Source: Rouxiella badensis
GTDB lineage: Bacteria > Pseudomonadota > Gammaproteobacteria > Enterobacterales > Enterobacteriaceae
Length of the DNA: 64,000 nt
Assembly: GCF_002093665.1 (NCBI RefSeq)
Contig: NZ_MRWE01000005.1
Coordinates: 1-64,000 of the forward strand
Direction of reading: 5' to 3'
The notes beneath the pieces are model-generated. The model worked only from the letters and a program-made list of their open reading frames with translations, did not search any database and had not been told where the DNA came from. A program made the position numbers and the translations under genes. This document shows, in pieces, positions 36,091-44,982 of the stretch (positions within the stretch are counted from its first letter, which is position 1; every line of letters begins with the position of its first letter).

Positions 36091-36107
36091 CGCACCGCGA
36101 TGGTGCA
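36091..36107. promoter_or_regulatory. NtrC-like enhancer site
   Basis: CGCACC-GCGAT-GGTGCA matches the NtrC consensus TGCACC-N5-GGTGCA at all but the first base. Its centre is about 150 bp upstream of the predicted sigma54 start of nac, normal spacing for NtrC activation. It also lies 50 bp before the pirin gene. Confidence 0.7.
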
Positions 36108-36154
36108 TATTCGCTATATTTAGGATTAACCCCCCGCAGGTATTGGAGCAACAT

Positions 36155-37015
36155 ATGACCCGCCGCATAAAACGTCAGTACAAGGCATTTCGCGATGACA
36201 TCCGTGATTTACAAACCCGCAGACCGGTTCCTGGCCCCGAACTTGAGCACCTTGACCCCTTCCTGTTTCTGAACCATCACGGTCCTCAGGTCTATGCCCC
36301 GGATAATCTGGGTCTCCCCTTTGGCCCGCACCCGCACCGGGGCTTCGAAACCGTGACCTTTATTCTGCGCGGCGAGCTGGCGCACAAGGATACCGGCGGC
36401 CATGAGAGCATCATTGGTCCGGGCGGCGTGCAGTGGATGACCGCAGGGTCGGGTCTGATTCACTCCGAGCTTTCACCAGAATCTTTCAAGCGTCAGGGCG
36501 GCGAACTGGAGATTCTGCAACTGTGGGTCAATCTGCCTTCACGGCTGAAAATGACCGCGCCAAGCTACGTTGGGTTGCAGGCGGCCGACATTCCGCAGAT
36601 CCCGCTAAGCCATGGAGAAGGCTCGGTGAGTCTTATTTCGGGGGAAGTGGCGGGCGTAACGGGGCCGATTAAAACGCTGACCGGCGTCACTATGATGACG
36701 GTGCAACTCGCGGCGGGCAGCAAGGTCACCCTGAAGGCTCCGGCCGCGCGCGAGGTGTTTTTATATACCGTGAAAGGTCGACTGCAAATCGGTGACCAGC
36801 AGGCTCAAAGCTGGCATTTGATTGAGCTGGATGATTCCGACGACAGCGTAACGATTGAAGCGATTGAAGACGCGGTATTACTGTTTGGTCACGCCGACAA
36901 AATCCGCGAACCAATTGTTTCGCACGGGCCGTTCGTGATGAACACCGCGCAGGAAATCAACGAGGCCATTCTGGACTATCAGGCCGGCAGGTTTAACGTC
37001 AAACTCGACGGCTAG
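36155..37015 (+). CDS. Pirin family protein
   Basis: Bicupin of 286 residues. The N-terminal cupin holds the metal-binding motif GPHPHRGFETVTFILRGE, with further ligands in VQWMTAGSGLIHSE. Pirins bind Fe and some, such as YhhW, act as quercetinases; others are regulators. GGAG precedes ATG 36155. It is divergent from nac and shares its control region, and ends in a hairpin convergent with the next operon. Confidence 0.9.
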   Translation: MTRRIKRQYKAFRDDIRDLQTRRPVPGPELEHLDPFLFLNHHGPQVYAPDNLGLPFGPHPHRGFETVTFILRGELAHKDTGGHESIIGPGGVQWMTAGSGLIHSELSPESFKRQGGELEILQLWVNLPSRLKMTAPSYVGLQAADIPQIPLSHGEGSVSLISGEVAGVTGPIKTLTGVTMMTVQLAAGSKVTLKAPAAREVFLYTVKGRLQIGDQQAQSWHLIELDDSDDSVTIEAIEDAVLLFGHADKIREPIVSHGPFVMNTAQEINEAILDYQAGRFNVKLDG

Positions 37016-37022
37016 AAAATTA

Positions 37023-37056
37023 CGCGTCTGCCTCTCGTTAACGGAAGGCAGACGCG
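37023..37056. terminator. Hairpin between pirin and the convergent importer operon
   Basis: CGCGTCTGCCT at 37023-37033 pairs with AGGCAGACGCG at 37046-37056 around a 12-nt loop. There is only a weak T-tract, but the location between convergent stops supports termination. Confidence 0.6.
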
Positions 37057-37082
37057 CAGTGATGACTTTTCCGCCCTTTCCC

Positions 37083-37775
37083 TCAGGTTCTGATCCGCAG
37101 CATCGCCTCAAGCTTATCGGCAATTTTTGTCACTACATAAGCAATCACCATATAGAACACCACGGCAATCAGGAACGCTTCGAGGTAATAGAAGTTCAGC
37201 GCCGCCGTCAGTTGAGCCTGAGCAAAAATGTCCACCACTTCTATCGCAAACGCCAGCGACAACGCCTTCATGATAACCATAAAAGAGTTCGCCAAATCCG
37301 GGATAGCGGCAATGATCACCTGCGGAAACAGCACCCGGCGAAACAGTTGGCCGCTGCTGTAACCCAGCGAGTTGGCGGCGTCAGACTGACCCGAATCAAA
37401 GGAGTTCAACGCCCCCTTCACCACCTCGGCCTGAAACGCCGCCACGCAGGCGGTGAGCGCCACAATAATAATCGCCCAGTTTGGCAAGGTGTTGGGATTG
37501 AATTTTATTCCGAACAGCGACGCGGTAAAGGCCAGCGCCGTCGGCAGCCCGTAGTAGGCGAGAAAAATCATCACCACCATCGGGATGCCTTTGAAGGCAA
37601 CCTTGTACGCCACCACCAGCTCGCGCAATACCGGAATACGACGGTATTCAACCAGTGCAAAAAGACCGCCCACCAGCGTCGAAAAAATAAAAATGGTGAA
37701 CGCCATCGCGAGCGTAGCGGGTACAGCGTCCAGAATGCTCCAGAAGTCCGGGATCAGAACGTCGATATCAAACAT
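37083..37775 (-). CDS. Amino-acid-type ABC transporter permease 2
   Basis: HisM-family permease of 230 residues with about five spans and the coupling motif DAANSLGYSSGQLFRRVLFPQV. Resembles permeases of cystine/S-compound importers (TcyL/TcyM type). Last gene of a long minus-strand operon that begins with the monooxygenase-like gene at 42.7 kb. AAAGGTG is the ribosome site. Confidence 0.88.
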   Translation of the reverse strand: MFDIDVLIPDFWSILDAVPATLAMAFTIFIFSTLVGGLFALVEYRRIPVLRELVVAYKVAFKGIPMVVMIFLAYYGLPTALAFTASLFGIKFNPNTLPNWAIIIVALTACVAAFQAEVVKGALNSFDSGQSDAANSLGYSSGQLFRRVLFPQVIIAAIPDLANSFMVIMKALSLAFAIEVVDIFAQAQLTAALNFYYLEAFLIAVVFYMVIAYVVTKIADKLEAMLRIRT

Positions 37776-37795
37776 AGTTAATCACCTTTTCTCTG

Positions 37796-38503
37796 TCAGA
37801 TGCTCGCGCTGAGCTTGATCTTGGTCGGTGCCGTTTTCGAGGTGTACTTTGAGAAACGCAGCTCAAAGAAACGCACGATAAGCCAGGCAATCAGGCACAG
37901 CAGCGAGTAGATAACGCCCAACACCAGATAAGTGCCAAACTGATACTGGTTATAGGAGCGTTCCATGATCAGGTGCGCGGTTGCCATCACGTCGGCAGCA
38001 CCGATATACATTACCAATGCCACGTTATGAATCAGATAGATGACGGCGTTGCCGTAGCCGGGTAACCCGATGTGCAGCGCCTGCGGACCGGCGATGCGCA
38101 CGATTTTCTGCCGCAGGGTATAGCCCATACTGTCAGCCGCGTCATGCTGACCCCGCTCAACCGCCAGGTACGCCGGTCGCATCACCTCAGACAAATAACC
38201 GCCGTGATACAGGCTAAGCCCAACCATTGAGGCCAGGGTCGGAGAAATATCAACCTTGATACCGAACAGGCCGAGCAGCATTGGCAGTCCGTAAAATGCC
38301 ACGAAAAGCTGTAGAACCACCGGCACGCTGCGGGCGTATGAAACGTAGAGGTCAGCCAATGGGCTCAGACCCCACACCCGACGTACCCGCAGGGTCGTGG
38401 CCAGCAACGCCAGCAAAAAGCCGGCGGCCAGCGCGACAAACATAATCGCTAACGTCAGCGGCAGAGCCGAGAGTAGCTCGGGAATCATGGTGGAAAGATC
38501 CAC
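37796..38503 (-). CDS. Amino-acid-type ABC transporter permease 1
   Basis: Permease of 235 residues with the coupling motif DAADSMGYTLRQKIVRIAGPQ. The start is GTG 38503 behind AGGAG; ATG 38488 is a weaker option. Partner of the downstream permease, 20 bp away. Confidence 0.87.
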   Translation of the reverse strand: MDLSTMIPELLSALPLTLAIMFVALAAGFLLALLATTLRVRRVWGLSPLADLYVSYARSVPVVLQLFVAFYGLPMLLGLFGIKVDISPTLASMVGLSLYHGGYLSEVMRPAYLAVERGQHDAADSMGYTLRQKIVRIAGPQALHIGLPGYGNAVIYLIHNVALVMYIGAADVMATAHLIMERSYNQYQFGTYLVLGVIYSLLCLIAWLIVRFFELRFSKYTSKTAPTKIKLSASI

Positions 38504-38573
38504 GTTTAAACACTCCTAAATCCAGTTTCAGCCTTGACCACTGACGTCAGAACCCTCGTTGCGGGCGTGCGCC

Positions 38574-39398
38574 TTACTTGATGTATTTAACAACGTCTTC
38601 GCCGAACCATTTCTGCGACAGCTTGCTCATCGTGCCGTCATCTCTCAGTTCTTTGAGCGCCTTATTCACGTCATCCGCCAGCACTTTGTTCTCGTCAGAG
38701 CGGTGTATAAGGATGTAGGTGTTATTGATGGCAACCGGTTCGCTGGTTTTAATATCGAGTTTCAGGTTATCGATAACGGTCTGCTCACCCAGATTTGACG
38801 GCAACACCAGAGCGTCATATTTGCCGCCCTGCACCTCTTTCAGGCGATCCGGATACGGAACACCGGCGCTGGAGGCGCTGATATTCAGCTTATAACCCGG
38901 ATTTTCCTGCTGCCATTGGTTAACAAACTTGAAAACGCCACCGCCTGCGGTCACTGGCACAATATTCTTGCCGACCAGGTCTTTCATGTCGTTGATATTG
39001 CTGTCTTTACGGCTGTAAATTTTCATCAGGCTCGCCCCTTCCGGATTGGATGGGATCAGAAACTGCTTGTTGCGCGCCGGTGCCATATAAAAGCCGCTGG
39101 TCGCCATGTCATATTTACCGGTCGCGAGTCCGGTCTCCTGAGCAATTTCTGCGGCGCCTTCCATAACAAACTTGTACTGCGGCAGTTTGGCATTAATGGC
39201 TCGCAGCAGGTCGGGCTCATAGCCCTGCGGTTCGACGCCGATAGCGCCCCAGGAAAGCGGTTTCGATTCGGCCGCCGTGGCGACTTTAATCGTTCTGACC
39301 GCCGTATCGGCGTGGCTGACGGTGGACACAGCAAGCGCTAATCCGCCCAGCACGGAGAGGCTCATACGACGGTAAAGGCTTGATTTGATTGCAGGCAT
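38574..39398 (-). CDS. Amino-acid-type ABC transporter substrate-binding protein
   Basis: SBP family 3 protein of 274 residues. The signal peptide ends VSHADT. Family segments are GVEPQGYEPDLLRAINAKL, TGKYDMATSGFYMAPARNKQ and DALVLPSNLGEQTVIDN. The presence of SKPLSWGAIG in place of the usual FPPF motif suggests a ligand other than the common amino acids. AAGGATAAC lies before the start. Confidence 0.87.
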   Translation of the reverse strand: MPAIKSSLYRRMSLSVLGGLALAVSTVSHADTAVRTIKVATAAESKPLSWGAIGVEPQGYEPDLLRAINAKLPQYKFVMEGAAEIAQETGLATGKYDMATSGFYMAPARNKQFLIPSNPEGASLMKIYSRKDSNINDMKDLVGKNIVPVTAGGGVFKFVNQWQQENPGYKLNISASSAGVPYPDRLKEVQGGKYDALVLPSNLGEQTVIDNLKLDIKTSEPVAINNTYILIHRSDENKVLADDVNKALKELRDDGTMSKLSQKWFGEDVVKYIK

Positions 39399-39415
39399 CT
39401 ATTGTTATCCTTTTA

Positions 39416-40156
39416 TTATGAGAATGAGTGTTCAGAACGGAGAAACTGTGCGAGCCGTGGATTCGATGGATTATCGAAAATTTCGCTCGGGCTGCCTTCT
39501 GCGGCCACGACGCCTTTATCCATAAAGACGATACGATTCGAGACGCTTTTGGCGAACTGCATCTCGTGAGTCACGAGCAGTGAAGTTATCCCGGACGAGG
39601 TCACGTCCTTAATCACCTTGAGCACCTCGCCCACCAGCTCTGGGTCGAGCGACGACGTGGGTTCGTCAAACAGGATAACGTCCGGTCGTACCGCCAGCGC
39701 GCGGGCGATGCCGGTGCGCTGGAGCTGTCCGCCGGAAAGCTGTGACGGATAGTGGTCAATTTTGGCCGACAGCCCGACGCGTTCCAGCTCTTCCAGGGCA
39801 ATTTTGCGCGCTTCGTCCGCCGATTTGCGCTGCACCACGACCAAGGGATCCATCACATTCTGAATCACCGTCATATTCTTGAAGACGTTAAACTGCTGGA
39901 ACACCATGGCGGTACGCAAGCGAATCGCCTGCACTGCGCGCTTGTCTACCGACTGATAACTCATGCGAATATCGTCAAAGGCGATGCTGCCGGAGGAAGG
40001 CTTAGCCAGATAATTGATGCAGCGCAATAGCGTAGTTTTGCCGGTTCCGCTCGGGCCGATAATTGACACAACGTCACCGCGTTTTACCGAAAGGTTTACG
40101 CCGTTAAGAATCTGCGAGCTGCCATAGGAAAGCTTTATATTTTCAAGTTCAAGCAT
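39416..40156 (-). CDS. Amino-acid-type ABC transporter ATP-binding protein
   Basis: ATPase of 246 residues. Walker A GPSGTGKTT, Q-loop VFQQFNVFKN, signature LSGGQLQR and Walker B VILFDEPTSSLDPE. GGAAC precedes the start. It lies 41 bp after the first peroxidase-like gene and 17 bp before the binding protein, consistent with a single operon. Confidence 0.92.
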   Translation of the reverse strand: MLELENIKLSYGSSQILNGVNLSVKRGDVVSIIGPSGTGKTTLLRCINYLAKPSSGSIAFDDIRMSYQSVDKRAVQAIRLRTAMVFQQFNVFKNMTVIQNVMDPLVVVQRKSADEARKIALEELERVGLSAKIDHYPSQLSGGQLQRTGIARALAVRPDVILFDEPTSSLDPELVGEVLKVIKDVTSSGITSLLVTHEMQFAKSVSNRIVFMDKGVVAAEGSPSEIFDNPSNPRLAQFLRSEHSFS

Positions 40157-40197
40157 TGAGGATTAGTTCCTTTCGAGTGCGTTGACGTCGTAGCGCA

Positions 40198-40764
40198 TCA
40201 TTTGCCGCTGTCGGCATGCCCCAGAACGTGCATCAGGCGGTTTGCCCAGCCAAAGATTGAGATAGCGTGGATCAGGTCAATAATCTCGTGCTCGTCCAAC
40301 CCTACGGCGCGCAGTGCCGCAACGTCTTCCGGCGTCGCCTCTGACGGCACCGCCGAAAGTCGACGGGCAAAGCGATAAATAGCCGCATCGCGCTCACCGA
40401 GGAGCGCAGGCTGGTCAAAATAGAGCGCGCTCACCACGTCATCGCTCTTGGCCAAATTGGCGTGGCGACGCGCGTGAACCACCGCGCAGAACTTGCAGCC
40501 GTTGACTATCGATGCGCCCAACGCGCCCAGCTCTCTGTCCTGATGCGCAAGGCCGCCTTCAACGTACATAATGGCGTTAAACAGCACGGTGCGCGCAACA
40601 TAGCTCTCGGGATCGTGTGCCAGCGTGCGCACGTATTCAGAGATCTTTTTGTTCGACGGCGTCACCTGCATCGCCGCTAACTGTGCCGGCGAGGCCTCTG
40701 CCACCTCCAAAGGAGGAAGATAGGGATGCCAGGTCAGGGGTTTCAGGCTAACGGAAGGGATCAT
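40198..40764 (-). CDS. Alkylhydroperoxidase-domain protein (Avi_7169-like, AhpD/CMD fold)
   Basis: 188-residue carboxymuconolactone-decarboxylase-fold protein. The redox motif Cys-x-x-Cys-x3-His appears in NGCKFCAVVHARRHA, as in AhpD. The size and preceding partner match the two-gene Avi_7169/Avi_7170 families that travel with ABC importers and flavin enzymes. Its start overlaps the partner stop by four bases. The likely role is reduction of a peroxide or flavin-derived oxidant; the substrate is unknown. Confidence 0.8.
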   Translation of the reverse strand: MIPSVSLKPLTWHPYLPPLEVAEASPAQLAAMQVTPSNKKISEYVRTLAHDPESYVARTVLFNAIMYVEGGLAHQDRELGALGASIVNGCKFCAVVHARRHANLAKSDDVVSALYFDQPALLGERDAAIYRFARRLSAVPSEATPEDVAALRAVGLDEHEIIDLIHAISIFGWANRLMHVLGHADSGK

Positions 40765-41243
40765 GCGGACCTCATCAGACGTAGACCGGTAGCAACCTTG
40801 GACTGGAAATTAACGAAGGCGATCAGCTCAGAAAGCGCGACAATCTGCGGCGTGCTCAGTCCGACCGCGGTCAGGCGCGTGATATCACTCTCCACTGCCT
40901 CGCTCGGGGTCAGCGTAATCTTGTCGGCATGGCGGGCGAGTGTTGCCAGCGGCTCGGCGTGCGGCGTTTCCCCTGCCGCTAACGCCAGCAGTTCAGGCGC
41001 TGGCGTCAGGGCATCAAGCTGTGCGCGATATTGTTCGACCAACGCGCTATCGGCGTTCAGCGCCGCGATGCGCAGCGCCAGGGCAAGGCGTAAATCAGCA
41101 TCCAGCCCCTGATTATTGTCCGGTTGAAGCACCGACAGGCGGCATAGCTCCGCGCCCTCGACAAACTCTGGGCGAAACCTTCTAGCGCTGAAAAGTGTGT
41201 CGTCCGGTGAAAGACCGGCGGCCTGGTCTACTGCATCGATCAC
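40761..41243 (-). CDS. CMD-domain protein (Avi_7170-like), no Cys pair
   Basis: 160-residue CMD-fold partner of the preceding entry. The fold is suggested by RLALALRIAALNADSALVEQY and LTAVGLSTPQIVALSELIAFVNFQ. Unlike AhpD it has no CxxC motif, so it is probably structural or uses another chemistry. GTG start at 41243 overlaps the monooxygenase stop by four bases (GTGA), showing tight coupling. Confidence 0.75.
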   Translation of the reverse strand: MIDAVDQAAGLSPDDTLFSARRFRPEFVEGAELCRLSVLQPDNNQGLDADLRLALALRIAALNADSALVEQYRAQLDALTPAPELLALAAGETPHAEPLATLARHADKITLTPSEAVESDITRLTAVGLSTPQIVALSELIAFVNFQSKVATGLRLMRSA

Positions 41244-42703
41244 AGTGCGTTATCCTTGTTGAGTAAAGGGGTTGAATCCACCCATTCATCGCCCTGCAAT
41301 TCTGGCGTGCTGTAGGCAACCAGATTGGCGAAATGGCTGTCGACGTCTTCGGCAAACAGCGAGGCAGTGATGCCACGCACCAGACGATCGGCTCCGGCGC
41401 TGACCGCCGGGATATCGCCTGAAACCTTGCCGTGCGTCAGCATCGCGGCATCGTTGAAACAGTGTATGTGCGCCAGTATCGGACAGGTGCCGGGCTCTCG
41501 CTCACGAAACTCAAACGCCGGTCCAAGGTCTGGCGACGCGAGCATTCCCTCACGCGCTGCGCCCATTTCCGGGGTATAGCGGCCGTCGGACCAGCTGCGA
41601 ATAAAGGGAGCGATTGCCGCAAACTCCGGACGACCGTCAAAGTCATTGGTGAAGCCGGTTGCTGCAATCAGGAAGTCGTAGCGCAGCAGGCCCTGCGTAG
41701 TTTCAATCAGCAGTTCTCCGCCCTGTTCTTTCACCGCAACAATGCCGCAATCGAGCAGGAAACGCGCGTTGGCGTGCCGAGAAACGCGCAGCGTCGAGGC
41801 GCGCGGCGGCGGGGTCTGCGTGGAGGCGGTATAGTCGACAAACTTCCATTTCCAGGCATCCGGCAGCTGATACATGCCGTGCACCACGCCCTGACTGCCA
41901 ATGCCGGTCATCTTGTTAATGCGCGGCATCTCTTTTCTGCGGATAAGCAGGTCAACCGAAGCCGCGCCGGTTTCGAGCGCCGTGGCAGCGTTGTCCATCG
42001 ACGACGCGCCCGCACCGATAACCGCCACGCGTTTCCCCGCCAGCGAGGAGAAATCAACCTCGTCGGCGGAGTGCGCCCAATACTGACGGTCAACTTCTTT
42101 CAGGAAATCGGGAACGGCGAAACCGCCCAGTCCAGAGCGACCGGTGGCGAGCACCAGACGCCGCGTATAGACGCGTCCTGTTTCAGCACCTTCAAGATCG
42201 AGCGCAATCAGAGAGCCTGCGGCACGGATACCGGTCATGCGTACGTTGTTGCGCACCGGTAAATCCAGCACCTGGCGATACCAGACCAGATACTCCATCC
42301 ACTGATTTTTGGGAATTTTGTCGAGCGATTCCCAGGCCTCCGCGCCCCACTGGGCGGTAAACCACGCGCGGAACGTGAGTTGTGGCAGTCCGAGTGCCGG
42401 GCCGTGCAGGCTTTTCGGCGATCGCAGCGTTTCCATACGCGCAAATGTCACCCATGGGCCTTCAAGCCCTGCGGGGGCGGCGTCATAGGCAACGACGTTA
42501 TTAATCCCGCCCAGCACCAGCCTGGCCGTGGCGGCTAGTCCGCACATTCCCGCACCGATCACCACCACGTCGCGAACGGCAGCGCCCTCGTAGGTCCGCT
42601 CGGGCACCCAGGATTTGGCCGGCAGCTCCAGCAAAGACAGGTCTTCCGCCAGACGCTTTTCCAGCGCCTCTAATCCGGATCTGTTATCAACCTGTGCGGA
42701 CAT
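41240..42703 (-). CDS. FAD-dependent NAD(P)H oxidoreductase, flavin-monooxygenase-like
   Basis: Flavoprotein of about 487 residues. First Rossmann motif VVIGAGMCGLAATARL (about 50-65) binds FAD and the second, VAVIGAGASSMDNAATALE, binds NADPH. The ATGFTND motif seen in FMO-type enzymes is present. ATG 42703 has AGGGG eight bases ahead. First gene of the operon with two CMD-fold proteins and a complete ABC importer, and divergent from a LysR gene. I infer oxygenation of an imported N- or S-containing compound. Confidence 0.83.
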   Translation of the reverse strand: MSAQVDNRSGLEALEKRLAEDLSLLELPAKSWVPERTYEGAAVRDVVVIGAGMCGLAATARLVLGGINNVVAYDAAPAGLEGPWVTFARMETLRSPKSLHGPALGLPQLTFRAWFTAQWGAEAWESLDKIPKNQWMEYLVWYRQVLDLPVRNNVRMTGIRAAGSLIALDLEGAETGRVYTRRLVLATGRSGLGGFAVPDFLKEVDRQYWAHSADEVDFSSLAGKRVAVIGAGASSMDNAATALETGAASVDLLIRRKEMPRINKMTGIGSQGVVHGMYQLPDAWKWKFVDYTASTQTPPPRASTLRVSRHANARFLLDCGIVAVKEQGGELLIETTQGLLRYDFLIAATGFTNDFDGRPEFAAIAPFIRSWSDGRYTPEMGAAREGMLASPDLGPAFEFREREPGTCPILAHIHCFNDAAMLTHGKVSGDIPAVSAGADRLVRGITASLFAEDVDSHFANLVAYSTPELQGDEWVDSTPLLNKDNAL

Positions 42704-42869
42704 ATTCAAAACCCCTGGTTGTTGGCGAAGAGAGAAGAAATACTTATAATCAATTATGCTAAAAACGCATTATGATTCAGTTTGTATGCGTATTCTTAAT
42801 ACTAATTAATAATTAGCTTATTCCAAAAAAGCAATTAAAATTGGCGCTAATAAAAATAAGGATTGAAGG

Positions 42870-43841
42870 ATGCCGAAAATGACCTCACTCAACGATCTGG
42901 ATTTACGCCAGCTGGAGGCCTTCTCTGCGGTTATCTCATCCGGCAGCGTGACGGCAGCCGCCAAGGTGTTGCAGCGTTCGCAACCCGCCGTCACCCGACT
43001 GATTCAAGATTTGGAAACCGCCATCGGTTATCCACTTTTTTTACGCAACGGGCCGCGCATTCATCCCACGGAGCAGGCGTTACGACTGCACGAATACGTC
43101 GAGACAGCGCTCATGTCGCTGCAACAAATTCGTCTGCGGGCCAATGAAATCTGGAAAGAAGAAAAAACGCCGCTGCTGATAGCCGCTACGCCCTCGATGT
43201 CCTCGGGACTGCTACCAGCGGCGCTCGCGCGGGTAAATCTCGACGATTCGGTGCAAATTCTCAGCGACTCCGCCGAGCAAACGGCGCACGCCATTATTAC
43301 CGGCAAGGCCGAATTAGGGATAAGTAGCCTGCCGCTAGAGCATCAGGGGGTTCAGGTTCAATGGATTGGTCAATCGCGCTGCGTGTTAGCGCTCAAAGAA
43401 GACGATCCGCTGGCGCAAAAGAGCCTGGTATCACTGGGTGATTTGACGTCGCGTAAGCTGATTACACCTTATAACCCGTATCGCCTTCGTCGGCGCTATG
43501 AACAGGTTTTGCGTAAGGCCAAGGTTAAGCCAGCGGGGGTGATTGAGACCAACTCGTCGGTCAATATTCTGGCCTGTATTCGTGCTGGATTAGGAGTAGC
43601 GATAATGGAGCCGGTTACGGCCTACGGTTTGCCGCTTGCCGGAGTGGTGATTAGAGAGCTGGACGTGGAAATCCCCTACTATTTCGGCGTCACGACGCCT
43701 CAGTCAAAACCGCCGCGCCCAAGCGTACTCGCGTTGGTTGAGGCATTGAAGCAGGCGGCGGCAAGCATGTTGCCAGAGTTTACCTGCCTCGACGCCGATG
43801 CCCACTCCCGCGTTATGCAGTCGCTGCATCAGGAAAAATAA
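42870..43841 (+). CDS. LysR-family transcriptional regulator
   Basis: LysR protein of about 323 residues (321 if started at ATG 42879). The HTH is LRQLEAFSAVISSGSVTAAAKV and the effector domain includes LGISSLPLEHQGVQV. The family resembles regulators next to opine/amino-acid importers such as OccR/NocR. It is divergent from the monooxygenase-importer operon across an AT-rich 166-bp region and is the obvious candidate to induce it. Confidence 0.87.
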   Translation: MPKMTSLNDLDLRQLEAFSAVISSGSVTAAAKVLQRSQPAVTRLIQDLETAIGYPLFLRNGPRIHPTEQALRLHEYVETALMSLQQIRLRANEIWKEEKTPLLIAATPSMSSGLLPAALARVNLDDSVQILSDSAEQTAHAIITGKAELGISSLPLEHQGVQVQWIGQSRCVLALKEDDPLAQKSLVSLGDLTSRKLITPYNPYRLRRRYEQVLRKAKVKPAGVIETNSSVNILACIRAGLGVAIMEPVTAYGLPLAGVVIRELDVEIPYYFGVTTPQSKPPRPSVLALVEALKQAAASMLPEFTCLDADAHSRVMQSLHQEK

Positions 43842-43861
43842 CGCGGAGCCACGGCATGCGC

Positions 43862-44902
43862 TTATTCTAAAAGCTGTGCAACCATGCCGCCTTTGTCAAA
43901 GTATCTGACCTTGGCCATGGCCCCGTTGACCAGCGAAAGCTGCGGCGGAACGTGGCCGATATCAACATCGTAGAGCACCGGAATCGATAAATCGCCGAGC
44001 GCCGATTCCAGCGCATCATGATAGTTCTGCAAAGTAGGGTCGGTCACCGCCGGTGCCGCGCTTCTGCCAAACAACACGCCTGCAACGCCGTCAAACCAGC
44101 CGTGCATTTTCAGACTCAACAGCGTGCGGGTTAATTCGCACGGTGCCATCTCTGCATTTTCAAAATAGAGGATGACGCCGTCCTGCTTATGCTGCTCGCA
44201 AAATTTTGGCACATCACCAAATCGAGTGCCCGCCAGTCGAGAAATGGTTTCGATGCAGCCACCGATTAAACGCCCCTTAAACTCCATCGGCAACGTGCTG
44301 CCATCGAGGCGCTTCCACTCGGTTTTATGGGTCAGGTTAAATCCGGCGTCTGGCTGTTCACGCCAGTCACTCCCCTCGGTTTGATAAGCCGGAGAGGAAA
44401 ACTGCTCAACGACCTCACCGCGCTCCCCCTCCAAAATCAACCAGATGGCTTCCGTGGTGACATCCCGCTCTTTGGAGCCTAGCTCCATTAGATTTGGGCC
44501 GTGCAGGGTCGCCCACCCACAAATAAGGGTCAGTGGGAAATGCAGCGTGCTAAGGTCAGAAAATCCAGAAAACCATTTAGGTTTAACCTGCGCCAGCCCC
44601 TCAAAATCGATTAATTCGAGCAGCTCCATCGCCAGCTCACCGCCCCACGGCGGCATCACGGCGTTTATTTCCGCATTTAGAAGAAAATCACTCAATTCCG
44701 TGGCACGCAACGTCCGTACCGCGCTTTTATTTTTATTGACCGCCCGCAAACATTGACCTTCAAGTACCCGATACTTTCTGCTTTTTAGCACATCAATAGC
44801 CAGATCGAGACGGGTATGCAGTGACGCCGGTACCCCCATTGAAGGTGCTGTGATAGCAATGACATCATCAGGGCAAAGTTTCTTTGGAAAGCGAATGGTC
44901 AT
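43862..44902 (-). CDS. S66-family peptidase (LD-carboxypeptidase/MccF-like)
   Basis: Serine peptidase of 346 residues. Nucleophile Ser115 in FSGFSDLSTL, Glu in LYFENAEM and His in DIGHVPPQL form the S66 Ser-Glu-His triad. The length and N-terminal KLCPDDVIAITAPS match MccF-like proteins, which cleave peptide-nucleotide antibiotics such as microcin C, rather than the shorter murein LdcA. Which activity applies here is unclear. AAGGAT precedes the start. No operon partner. Confidence 0.85.
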   Translation of the reverse strand: MTIRFPKKLCPDDVIAITAPSMGVPASLHTRLDLAIDVLKSRKYRVLEGQCLRAVNKNKSAVRTLRATELSDFLLNAEINAVMPPWGGELAMELLELIDFEGLAQVKPKWFSGFSDLSTLHFPLTLICGWATLHGPNLMELGSKERDVTTEAIWLILEGERGEVVEQFSSPAYQTEGSDWREQPDAGFNLTHKTEWKRLDGSTLPMEFKGRLIGGCIETISRLAGTRFGDVPKFCEQHKQDGVILYFENAEMAPCELTRTLLSLKMHGWFDGVAGVLFGRSAAPAVTDPTLQNYHDALESALGDLSIPVLYDVDIGHVPPQLSLVNGAMAKVRYFDKGGMVAQLLE

Positions 44903-44982
44903 CTAATGAATCCTTATCAGTGACGGAGTTTCTGACACTCTATTCTATTTTGACTCTATGCCGAAATCCTTCAATAACGCGA

